NCBI RefSeq assembly: GCF_026017845.1
Contig: NZ_CP100416.1
Span: 1,517,945-1,581,944, forward strand
Direction: 5' to 3'
Length of the DNA stretch: 64,000 nt
Source: Amycolatopsis mediterranei
Lineage (GTDB): Bacteria > Actinomycetota > Actinomycetes > Mycobacteriales > Pseudonocardiaceae
Shown: in pieces, positions 49,083 through 56,690 of the stretch
Numbering within the stretch: the stretch's first letter is position 1
How the letters are laid out: the number at the start of each line of letters is the position of its first letter
Translations under genes and position numbers: made by a program
The notes under the pieces: generated by a model
What the model was told of the DNA's origin: nothing
The model's database searches: none
The model's input: the letters and a program-made list of their open reading frames with translations, nothing else

Positions 49083-50382
49083 GCTCGGCGCGGGATTCTT
49101 CGCCCTCGTCCTGGCGCTGACCGCGTGCGGCGGCGCGGGGGAGAGCGACGGCGGCGGTCAGCAGGCGGCCGATTCGGCCGTCGGCGTCACCAAGGACGCC
49201 GTCGTCATCGGCACCCACCAGCCGCTCACCGGCCCGGCCGCGCCCGGGTACAGCAAGATCTCCGTGGGCGCCCGTGCGGTGTACCAGGCGATCAACGACG
49301 GCGGCGGGATCAACGGGCGCAAGATCGACTACCGCGTCGAGGACGACGGCTACAACCCGACGAAGACCGTCGAGGTCGTCAAGAAGCTCGTCCTGCAGGA
49401 CAAGGTGTTCGCGATCGTCGGCGGGCTGGGGACGCCGACGCACTCCAAGGTCGTCGACTACCTGAACGCCGAAGGCGTGCCGGACCTGCTGGTGTCCTCG
49501 GGCGCGCTCGCCTGGGACAACCCGCAGAAGGCGCCGATGACCTTCGGCTACCAGGTGGACTACACCCGGGAAGGCAAGATCCAGGGCAAGTACATCAAGG
49601 ACACCTTCGCCGGCAAGAAGGTCGGCTACTTCACGCAGAACGACGACGTCGGCCGGGACACCCAGGCCGGGCTCGACCAGTTCGTCAAGGACCAGGCCGT
49701 CGTCCGGCAGGGCTACGACAGCGCCAACACCGACGTCACGCCGCAGCTGTCCGCGCTGAAGTCGGCCGGCGCCGAGGTCGTCGTCTGCGCGTGCATCCCG
49801 GCGTTCACCGCGCTGGCCATCCTGGCCGCGGCGAAGATCGGCTACCACCCGCAGTTCGTGGTCAGCAGCATCGGCGCGGACCCGGCGACGCTGTCCGGGC
49901 TGCTGCAGGACTTCGCCAAGCGCGGCGGGGCCAGCGTGTCCAGCGGGCAGCTGCTGGCCGGCCTGATCGGCACCGGGTACCTGCCGGACGTCGCGCAGAC
50001 GTCGGACCCGTGGGTCGCCTACTTCAAGGGGATCCACGACAAGTACATCGCGAAGGAGCCGTTCACCAACACCGTGCTGTTCGGCATGGTGCAGGCCTAC
50101 ACGTTCGGGCAGGCGCTCAAGGCGGCCGGGCCGGACCCGACGCGGCAGAAGGTCGTCGACGCGATGAGCTCCGGCGCGCTGAAGGGCCCGGGCCTGACGC
50201 CGTTCGGCTTCTCGAAGGAGTCGCACGCCGGCTACACGGGCGCGTACGTGTTCAAGATCAACCCGGACACGTCGACGACGGTGATCCAGCCACCGGCCGT
50301 CACCGACCGCGGCACCGGCGCGATCACGCCGTACTCCGGTGAGCGGGCCACTCCGGAGCAGGTCAACCTGGTGAGCAAGTGA
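49069..50382 (+). CDS. livK: Branched-chain amino-acid-type substrate-binding lipoprotein (LivK-like)
   Basis: A 437-aa lipoprotein: lipobox ALTACGG, Cys near residue 19. The mature part is the type-I periplasmic binding fold of LivJ/LivK: IGTHQPLTGPAAPGYSKISVGARAVYQAINDGGGINGRKIDYRVEDDGYNPTKTVEVVKKLVLQDKVFAIVGGLGTPTH, and VGYFTQNDDVGRDTQAGL. AAGGAG precedes the ATG. Placement last in the operon is typical. Ligand possibilities include branched-chain amino acids, amides, urea or aromatic compounds. A one-mismatch 14-bp hairpin follows. Confidence 0.92.
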   Translation: MRSTELGAGFFALVLALTACGGAGESDGGGQQAADSAVGVTKDAVVIGTHQPLTGPAAPGYSKISVGARAVYQAINDGGGINGRKIDYRVEDDGYNPTKTVEVVKKLVLQDKVFAIVGGLGTPTHSKVVDYLNAEGVPDLLVSSGALAWDNPQKAPMTFGYQVDYTREGKIQGKYIKDTFAGKKVGYFTQNDDVGRDTQAGLDQFVKDQAVVRQGYDSANTDVTPQLSALKSAGAEVVVCACIPAFTALAILAAAKIGYHPQFVVSSIGADPATLSGLLQDFAKRGGASVSSGQLLAGLIGTGYLPDVAQTSDPWVAYFKGIHDKYIAKEPFTNTVLFGMVQAYTFGQALKAAGPDPTRQKVVDAMSSGALKGPGLTPFGFSKESHAGYTGAYVFKINPDTSTTVIQPPAVTDRGTGAITPYSGERATPEQVNLVSK

Positions 50383-50385
50383 CGA

Positions 50386-50418
50386 CGGGCCGGCTCGTGG
50401 GCACCACGGGCCGGCCCG
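50386..50418 (+). terminator. Hairpin terminator of the liv-type operon
   Basis: CGGGCCGGCTCGTG (50386-50399) pairs with CACGGGCCGGCCCG (50405-50418) with one G-T wobble and a 5-base loop. It begins 3 bases after the stop and just before the TetR promoter. Confidence 0.8.
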
Positions 50419-50440
50419 CCCGCTCACATAGGGTGGCGGC

Positions 50441-51007
50441 ATGAGTGTCAGGGACAAGGTCGTGCGGGCGGCGGTGCGGCTGTTCGCCGAGAAGGGCTTC
50501 GAGGCGACGACGGTCCGCGAGATCGTCGAGGAGGCCGGCGTCACCAAGGGCGGGCTGTACCACTACTTCGAGTCCAAGGACGACCTGCTCTTCGAGATCT
50601 ACGCGGCGATGCTGCGGATGCAGACGCGGCGGATGGTGACGATCGCCGAGTCGGACCTGCCGCTGCCGGAGCGGCTGCACGCGATCATCGCCGACGTCGT
50701 GGTCACGAGCATCGCCGACCTCGACGCGGCGACCGTGTTCTTCCAGTCGTTCCCGCTGCTGGAGAAGTCCAAGCAGGTCCAGGTGCGCGCCGAGCGGCGG
50801 ACCTACCACGAGCGGGTGCGCGACCTGGTCGCCGAAGGCCAGCAGGCGGGCATCTTCCGCGACGACGTCCCGGCCGACCTGGCGATCAACTACCACTTCG
50901 GTGCCATCCACCGGCTGGGCATGTGGTACCACGCCGACGGGGAGCTGTCGGGGGAGCAGGTGGGGAAGCACTTCGCGGATTTGATGCTGCGCAGTCTCCG
51001 TCCTTAA
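50441..51007 (+). CDS. TetR-family regulator
   Basis: A 188-aa repressor. The N-terminal helix-turn-helix is clear: RAAVRLFAEKGFEATTVREIVEEAGVTKGGLYHYFESKDDLLFEIY. The C-terminal region with FFQSFPLLEKSKQVQVRAERRTYHERVRDLVAEGQQAGIFRDDVPADL resembles the KstR2-like/fatty-acid regulator group, so an acyl-CoA-type ligand is possible. TAGGGT (50429-50434) lies 6 bases before the ATG, suggesting leaderless transcription. It may control the upstream transporter or the downstream NACHT gene, though neither shows an obvious matching operator. Confidence 0.9.
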   Translation: MSVRDKVVRAAVRLFAEKGFEATTVREIVEEAGVTKGGLYHYFESKDDLLFEIYAAMLRMQTRRMVTIAESDLPLPERLHAIIADVVVTSIADLDAATVFFQSFPLLEKSKQVQVRAERRTYHERVRDLVAEGQQAGIFRDDVPADLAINYHFGAIHRLGMWYHADGELSGEQVGKHFADLMLRSLRP

Positions 51008-51079
51008 GCCGAAGCCGGTCCGCTCCGGTTGGTGCGGCTGACGACCCGGGGAATGGCCGCGCTCTGACAAGATGTTCCG

Positions 51080-53185
51080 GTGAGACGGCTAACGATGATC
51101 GTCAGTGTGGGGATCACCATTCTCGGCACCGCTTTGTTGCTGGTGCTCGGGCCGACGGGGATCGGTATCGCGAACGTCGTGGCGGTTCCGGTGGGAATAT
51201 TCGGGATCCTGGCGACGGTGCTGGTCGGTCAAAAACGCGCCGGCGATGCCGGGGCCATCCCGGACGCGGTCATCCTCGATCTCGCCCGGAAAGTCCTTCA
51301 GCGGGAACGGGTCGCCCTGGCCGCCGCTCTCGGGGTGCCCGGCGAGGTCGTGCCGGCGACGATCGGTCTTCGGCAACCGCCGTTGGTGTACTGGCACACC
51401 GACGGTGGCGGCCGGCGCAGCTCCAGCCGGGAAGTCGCCGGCTACTACACGGACCTGGACCGTGGCCGGCTCGTCGTGGTGGGTGGGCCGGGCGCCGGGA
51501 AGTCCATCCTGGCCACCTGCCTGTGCATCGATCTGGCCGCTGCGGCAATCGGCAACCCGTCCGGGGAACCGGTGCCGGTCAAGCTCAGCTTGCTCAGGTT
51601 CAACCCCGGCGGGAGCCCGCACGACCAGCCCGGCTCGGTGGCGGCCCGCCTCCTCGAAGCCTGGATCGTCCGGTCGTTGACCGAGATGTACGGCATCGAA
51701 GCCAAGATGGCCGCCCGGCTGGTCGGGGAACGCCGTATCGTGCCGGTCCTGGACGGCTTGGACGAAATGGATGCGAGGCAGTACCGGCCTGCGCGAGCGG
51801 CCGAGCTCGTGCGGGCGCTCAACCACTTCTCCTCGGGTGAACTGCCGCGTTTCGTGCTGACTTCCCGTCCCGGCTGCTTCGACCGGTTGACGAAGCCGCC
51901 GGGTGATCAGGAGGCCGTCCCGCTCCAGCACGCCACGGTGATCGAGCTGGAACCGCTGAAGCGCGCGGATGTCATCGCCTATCTCAAGTACCGCTTCCCC
52001 GATCCGGCCGGCTCGCCCAGGGCGCACGCGCGGTGGCAGCCGATCATCACCGAACTGCGGTCGGGCAAAGAAACCCCGCTCAAGCAAGCCATGACCGTCC
52101 CGCTTTACCTCTTCTTGCTGACCGCGGCGTACCGGTCCGATGACAGCAGACCCGCCGAAATCCTCCGCTTGACCACGGTCGATGAGGTTCGCGACCGGCT
52201 GTTCGAGCTGCTGGTCGTGGCCGGCGCCGAACGCAACGGGCAGGTGCTCGGCAGCTACCGCCACCTCCCGCCCGAGCGAGCCATGCACTGGCTGGAGAAC
52301 CTGGCCGAGGCCCAGGTCCTCCACGGCACGATCGCCGAATCATCGATCGACATCCAGATCCCGCGCATCCACCGGATCGGCGGCAGGCTTCCCCGGCTAC
52401 TGGCGGCCTTCGTGATGGGTGCCGTCCTGCTGCCCACGTGGCTGCTTTGCTGGTCTTCGCTCGAAGACGGGTTCACCCCGTTCGCCTACCTGGTGATGAT
52501 CCTGGCGGCCATCGCGACACAGATGATGGGCGTGAATGTGGGGGTGCCGAGGATCAACGCAACGCAGTTGCGGAAGCTGAGCCGAAATGCCGCATTTCTC
52601 GTGTCGTTCGCCGGGCTGACGGTCTCGTCCGCATTGATGTTTTCCGGAAGTAAAAGGGTTTCGGCAATCGCTGCGTCCGCCTGGCTGTTGTTCTCTTTCT
52701 TTTTCTTGATGGGGCCGGTTACTCTGTTCCGGAGCTTCCGAGACCCGGGGTATACGGGTCAGGACAACTTTTTCTCGCTGTTCCAGAACGTCGGTGCCGC
52801 CGATGCTGCTCGGCTGGTCCGGTCCGGCGTGGTGGCGACCGCGGTGTCCATGGCGACGGTCCTCACCATGCTCGGCCCGCTGGTGATCTTCACCGGCGCG
52901 TCCTTGGCTCGGATCGCGTTTACTTTCGGCTTCCTGTCCGCTATGTTGATCGCGCTTTCGCCGTGGCTGCTCTACGGTGTCGCGGCGCTCACCTTCCGGT
53001 TCAGTGGCCGATTCGCTCCCCGGCCCGCGCGCTTCCTGGACTGGGCTCAGGCGGCGGGGCTGATCGGTGTGTACGGGGACGTGCTGCGTTTCCGGCACCG
53101 CGAGTTCCAGGCGTGGTTGACGAAACGACGCATCCCGGTCGACTTGTCGACAGAAGATCTCGCGGAGAGGCTCGAACTGCTGTGA
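51080..53185 (+). CDS. Membrane-anchored NACHT-family NTPase
   Basis: A 701-aa protein. Two N-terminal membrane segments (about residues 5-25 and 29-50) precede a NACHT ATPase: P-loop VVVGGPGAGKSILA (GKS at 140-142) and Walker B VPVLDGLDEMD (221-231), the acidic-rich form typical of NACHT rather than AAA. LPRFVLTSRPGCFDRL gives sensor 1. Residues about 420-660 contain about six further membrane segments. The C-terminal 50 residues (GVYGDVLRFRHREFQAWL) resemble a STAND winged-helix end. There is no repeat sensor domain. NACHT proteins in bacteria include antiphage defence genes. The start is GTG 51080; ATG 51095 is possible. Confidence 0.85.
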   Translation: MRRLTMIVSVGITILGTALLLVLGPTGIGIANVVAVPVGIFGILATVLVGQKRAGDAGAIPDAVILDLARKVLQRERVALAAALGVPGEVVPATIGLRQPPLVYWHTDGGGRRSSSREVAGYYTDLDRGRLVVVGGPGAGKSILATCLCIDLAAAAIGNPSGEPVPVKLSLLRFNPGGSPHDQPGSVAARLLEAWIVRSLTEMYGIEAKMAARLVGERRIVPVLDGLDEMDARQYRPARAAELVRALNHFSSGELPRFVLTSRPGCFDRLTKPPGDQEAVPLQHATVIELEPLKRADVIAYLKYRFPDPAGSPRAHARWQPIITELRSGKETPLKQAMTVPLYLFLLTAAYRSDDSRPAEILRLTTVDEVRDRLFELLVVAGAERNGQVLGSYRHLPPERAMHWLENLAEAQVLHGTIAESSIDIQIPRIHRIGGRLPRLLAAFVMGAVLLPTWLLCWSSLEDGFTPFAYLVMILAAIATQMMGVNVGVPRINATQLRKLSRNAAFLVSFAGLTVSSALMFSGSKRVSAIAASAWLLFSFFFLMGPVTLFRSFRDPGYTGQDNFFSLFQNVGAADAARLVRSGVVATAVSMATVLTMLGPLVIFTGASLARIAFTFGFLSAMLIALSPWLLYGVAALTFRFSGRFAPRPARFLDWAQAAGLIGVYGDVLRFRHREFQAWLTKRRIPVDLSTEDLAERLELL

Positions 53186-53282
53186 TCTCGTCCCGTGCCG
53201 GCGCCGGGGCTCGGGCTCGTTTGACTTCGCCGCCGCCGTGGTACTGACCGAAATCAACGCTGTCCCGCTTTGGAGGGTGCTC

Positions 53283-53687
53283 GTGCAGATCCAGGTCAAC
53301 ACCGACCACAACGTCCACGGTGGCGAACGGCTGGCCACCTTCGTGACCACCGACCTGGAGGAGGGCCTGTCCCGGTTCGGCACGTGGTTGACCGGGGTGG
53401 AAGTGCACCTCAGCGAAGACGGCGGCAGCAAACCGGAAGACAAGAAGTGCGTGATCGAGGCGCGGCCGGGTGGCAAGCAGCCGGTGGCGGTCACCCACCA
53501 CGCGGCCACTGTGGACGATGCCTTCGCCGGGGCGAAGCACAAATTGGTGCGCGTGCTGGATTCCCGGTACAACCGCGCCCACGACCACAAGGGCAGCGAC
53601 AGCATCCGGCACATGCCCCCTCCGGAAGACCCCGATCAGGTCGGGGTGCTCGAGGACCCCGGGGACACCACACCGGGGATCGGCTGA
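53283..53687 (+). CDS. HPF/RaiA-like ribosome-associated protein
   Basis: A 134-aa protein. The GTG at 53283 has GGAGG a few bases upstream; an in-frame ATG at 53238 would add 15 residues. The N-terminal 95 residues match the HPF/RaiA (sigma-54 modulation) fold: VQIQVNTDHNVHGGERLATFVTTDLEEGL, GVEVHLSEDGG, CVIEARPGGKQPVAVTHHAATVDDAFAGAKHKLVRVLD. These proteins bind the 30S subunit and help form inactive ribosomes during starvation. The long-HPF dimerisation domain is absent, and a short acidic Pro-rich tail follows. It lies 97 bases after the NACHT gene, so shared regulation is possible. Confidence 0.78.
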   Translation: MQIQVNTDHNVHGGERLATFVTTDLEEGLSRFGTWLTGVEVHLSEDGGSKPEDKKCVIEARPGGKQPVAVTHHAATVDDAFAGAKHKLVRVLDSRYNRAHDHKGSDSIRHMPPPEDPDQVGVLEDPGDTTPGIG

Positions 53688-53709
53688 CCGCGGTTCGAGT
53701 GCCGAGTGG

Positions 53710-53901
53710 TCAGCGGCGCCGCCGGACGTAGTGGACGACCAGCATCGCGATCGCCCCGATCGCGATGACACCGGCGACGATCCGCACCGGCATTCCGAAG
53801 CCCACCAACGGGCCTGCCGCGTTGACCGCGGAACTGACCACCAGCACCAGCCACAGGAGAACCGGGCTCGAAGGACGCGTGGAAACGTTGTCGTTGTTCA
53901 T
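53710..53901 (-). CDS. Small two-segment membrane protein, 63 aa
   Basis: It begins MNNDNVSTRPSSPVLLWLVLVVSSAVNAAG and has a second segment RIVAGVIAIGAIAMLVVHYVRRRR with a basic tail, so two membrane helices in 63 residues. The ATG at 53901 follows the stop of the response regulator (53973) by about 70 bases on the same strand, so it may be the last gene of the two-component operon. Such small proteins often accompany sensor kinases, but no function is known. Confidence 0.65.
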   Translation of the reverse strand: MNNDNVSTRPSSPVLLWLVLVVSSAVNAAGPLVGFGMPVRIVAGVIAIGAIAMLVVHYVRRRR

Positions 53902-53972
53902 ACCGGCAACGCTAGGGACTCGCGGCGACGGCGAGAATGCCGTCCGCACCCGGATGCGGGGTGGTGCCTGCG

Positions 53973-54629
53973 CTACCCCGCGTCCCGGCCCAGGTAGGCC
54001 AGCACCGCCAGCACCCGGCGGTGCCCCGCGCCTTCGTCGGACGGCAGGCCGAGCTTCGCGAAGATGTTCCGGATGTGCTTGAGCACCGCGCCGTCGCTGA
54101 CGACCAGGAGCTCGGCGATCGTGCTGTTGTTGTAGCCCTCGGCCATCAGCCCCAGCACTTCCCGCTCGCGGGCGGTCAACGACTCCAGCGGGTCGGCCGT
54201 GCGGTGGCGGGCCATCAGCCGGCCGATCACCTCGGGGTCCATCGCCGTGCCGCCCTTCGCGACCCGCTGGAGTGCGTCGAGGAACCGCTCGACCTTGCCG
54301 ACGCGCTCCTTGAGCAGGTAACCCACCCCGCCGACGCCGTCGGCGAGCAGCTCGACCGCGTAGCTCGTCTCCACGTGGGCCGAGAGCACCAGCACCGGCA
54401 GCGCCGGGTGGATCTCGCGGGCGCGGACGGCGGCGCGCAGGCCCTCGTCGCGGTGCGTGGGCGGCATGCGGACGTCCATCACGACCGCGTCGGGCCGCTC
54501 GCCCTCGATGAACGCCAGGAAGTCCTCGGCGTTGTCCACCGCGGCGGCCACCTCGATGCCCGCCGTTTTCAGCAGCAGGGAGAGGCCTTCGCGCAGCAAA
54601 GCGTCGTCCTCGGCGATCACGACCCGCAT
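53973..54629 (-). CDS. NarL/LuxR-family response regulator
   Basis: A 218-aa regulator. The receiver domain has the acidic pair EDD (residues 7-9), phospho-acceptor Asp52 in VVMDVRMPP, and Lys in GYLLKERVG. A LuxR helix-turn-helix follows (LTAREREVLGLMAEGYNNSTIAELLVVSDGAVLKHIRNIFAKLGL). ATG at 54629, overlapping the kinase stop by 13 bases. It is co-transcribed with the histidine kinase and divergent from the MacB-type transporter, its probable target. Confidence 0.93.
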   Translation of the reverse strand: MRVVIAEDDALLREGLSLLLKTAGIEVAAAVDNAEDFLAFIEGERPDAVVMDVRMPPTHRDEGLRAAVRAREIHPALPVLVLSAHVETSYAVELLADGVGGVGYLLKERVGKVERFLDALQRVAKGGTAMDPEVIGRLMARHRTADPLESLTAREREVLGLMAEGYNNSTIAELLVVSDGAVLKHIRNIFAKLGLPSDEGAGHRRVLAVLAYLGRDAG

Positions 54630-55816
54630 GGCAGCTCCACTCGCAGCACGGTCGGCCCACCGGGTGGGCTGGTCAGGGTGAGGGTTCCGTCGAAGGCTTC
54701 GGCGCGGCGGCGGATGCCGGCCAGCCCGCTGCCGCGGGACTCGTCGGCGCCGCCGCGGCCGTCGTCGCGGATTTCCAGGCACAGCACCGACGCCGTGCCG
54801 CCGAGCGTGATGTCCACCTGGGACGCGTCGGCGTGCTTGGTGACGTTGGCCAGCACTTCGGCGACGACGAAGTAGGCGGCCGCTTCGACCGCGGCCGGGC
54901 GGCCCGTCTCGTACTCGACGGCGACGACGGCCGGCACCGGGCTGCGCTCGGCGAGCGCGCGCACCGCCCCGGCCAGGCCGCGTTCGCTCAGCAGCGGCGG
55001 GTAGATGCTGCGGACGACCGTGCGCAGCTCGGCCAGCGCGTCGGTCGCGGTGTCCTGGGCCTTGACCAGCAGATCGCGCACGGTCTCGGGGTCGCGGTCG
55101 TACAGCTGGCCGGCGATGCCCAGCTGCAGCACGACCGCCGCGATCCGCGCCTGCGTGCCGTCGTGGAGGTCACGCTCGATGCGCCGCAGCTCGGCGCCGT
55201 GCGCCTCCAGCGCCGCCGCCCGGGTCGCGGTCAGCTCGGCGACCCGGTCCGCCAGCACGACGCCCGGAGCGGGCGCCAGCAGCTTCCGCGCGGTGCGGGC
55301 CTGCCACCGGGCGACCCGCGGCAGCTGCAGGGTGGCCGCGACCATGGCGGCGGCCACCAGCAGGTCCAGCCCGGCCCGCGGCCAGGAGTCCACCACGATC
55401 CCCAGCGAGCCTTCGATCCCGCCGGGCACCAGCGGCCAGACGAAGACCGTGATCACCTGCTGGACCGCGCCGAGCGGCAGGCCGAACGCCAGCGCGCCGA
55501 TGAACAGGCCGGTCGCGCCGTGGATCGCGAGCCACGCGAGGTCGCGCCGGGTGGCCGGGTCCTTGAACGGGGAGCCGTCGCGGTAGGGCTCGGGGATCGG
55601 CTCGCCGAGTGCGCGCGCGGCCCGGCGGCGGTCGACCCCCACGGGCCACCGCGCCAGCCGGATCGCCGGAGCCAGCGACGGGATCCCGATGCCGAACGGG
55701 CACAGCAGCAGGACCGCGAACAGCCCGATGAGGGCGAACAACGAGAGCAACGAGGTGCCGGCGCCGACCACCAGGTAGCGAACCGCCGACCAGCACTCGC
55801 GCAGGCGGGTCGTCAC
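54617..55816 (-). CDS. Sensor histidine kinase (HisKA_3 type)
   Basis: A 399-aa membrane kinase. About four membrane segments in the first 170 residues include a DUF1707/sensor-like N-terminal region (SLAPAIRLARWPVGVDRRRAARALG). The dimerisation box RRIERDLHDGTQARIAAVVLQLG has phospho-acceptor His218. The HATPase part has VVAEVLANVTKHADASQ and the G-box DDGRGGADESRGSGLAGI. GTG start at 55816 is a good guess; the region before it has no better start. Such systems next to ABC/FtsX pairs usually sense cell-envelope antibiotics. Confidence 0.9.
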   Translation of the reverse strand: MTTRLRECWSAVRYLVVGAGTSLLSLFALIGLFAVLLLCPFGIGIPSLAPAIRLARWPVGVDRRRAARALGEPIPEPYRDGSPFKDPATRRDLAWLAIHGATGLFIGALAFGLPLGAVQQVITVFVWPLVPGGIEGSLGIVVDSWPRAGLDLLVAAAMVAATLQLPRVARWQARTARKLLAPAPGVVLADRVAELTATRAAALEAHGAELRRIERDLHDGTQARIAAVVLQLGIAGQLYDRDPETVRDLLVKAQDTATDALAELRTVVRSIYPPLLSERGLAGAVRALAERSPVPAVVAVEYETGRPAAVEAAAYFVVAEVLANVTKHADASQVDITLGGTASVLCLEIRDDGRGGADESRGSGLAGIRRRAEAFDGTLTLTSPPGGPTVLRVELPCGS

Positions 55817-55949
55817 CCGGACAGTGTCCCACCCCACCGCCGTGGTGGTGCTGGCGCTACCCCCGATCCACCCCTCCACGGGATCGAAGTCCCGGTGCGC
55901 GCGACCTAGTTTTCCTTGGGACGCAAGGATCAGTCTTAAGGGGACAGAG

Positions 55950-56690
55950 ATGACCACAGCGAGCGCGTACGCGCTGGAGCTGAGCGGGGTGCGGAAGGTG
56001 TACGGCTCCGGCGACGGCGCGGTCACCGCGCTGGACGGGGTGTCGGCGGGGGTGGCGCGGGGGTCGTTCACCGCCGTGATGGGCCCGTCCGGCTCGGGCA
56101 AGAGCACTTTCCTGCACTGCGCGGCCGGCCTCGACCGGCCGACGTCGGGGCGGGTGCTGCTCGGCGGCACCGAGATCGGCAGGCTGAAGGAACGCGAGCT
56201 GACGGAGCTGCGGCGCACCCGGATCGGGTTCGTCTTCCAGGCCTACAACCTGCTGTCGTCGCTGAACGTGCTGCAGAACATCACGCTGCCGCTGCGGCTC
56301 GCCGGGCGGAAGCCGGACCCGCAGTGGCTGCGGGAGATCGTCGACGGCGTGGGGATCGCGAACCGGCTGGAACACCGCCCGGCGGAGCTGTCCGGCGGGC
56401 AGCAGCAGCGCGTCGCGATCGCGCGGGCGCTCGTCACCCGGCCCGAGGTGGTGCTGGCCGACGAGCCGACCGGCGCGCTGGACACCCGCACCGGGCGGCA
56501 GGTGCTGGACCTGCTCCGCGCGATCGTCGAGCAGATGGGGCAGACCGTGCTGATGGTGACCCACGACCCGGTCGCGGCGTCGGCCGCGCACGGCGTGCTC
56601 TTCCTGGCCGACGGCAAGCTGGCCGGGCACCTCCCGCACCCCACCCCCGAGCGGGTGGCGGAGCGGATGACGCACCTCGGGGAGTGGTGA
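55950..56690 (+). CDS. MacB/LolD-type ABC transporter ATPase
   Basis: A 246-aa ATPase of the LolD/MacB class. Walker A MGPSGSGKSTFLH, signature LSGGQQQRVAIARALV, Walker B VVLADEPTGALDTRTG, H-loop THDPVAASAAHGVLF. The LolD-like Q-loop region is RTRIGFVFQAYNLLSSLNVLQNITLP. AAGGGG precedes the ATG. Its stop overlaps the FtsX start (GTGA). Probably induced by the divergent two-component system and used for lipoprotein, peptide antibiotic or envelope-stress export. Confidence 0.93.
   Translation: MTTASAYALELSGVRKVYGSGDGAVTALDGVSAGVARGSFTAVMGPSGSGKSTFLHCAAGLDRPTSGRVLLGGTEIGRLKERELTELRRTRIGFVFQAYNLLSSLNVLQNITLPLRLAGRKPDPQWLREIVDGVGIANRLEHRPAELSGGQQQRVAIARALVTRPEVVLADEPTGALDTRTGRQVLDLLRAIVEQMGQTVLMVTHDPVAASAAHGVLFLADGKLAGHLPHPTPERVAERMTHLGEW

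Noticed and set aside
54617..56218. Longer start for the histidine kinase, beyond 55816
   Set aside because: The extra residues would run into the divergent ABC gene and its promoter and do not resemble a sensor domain.
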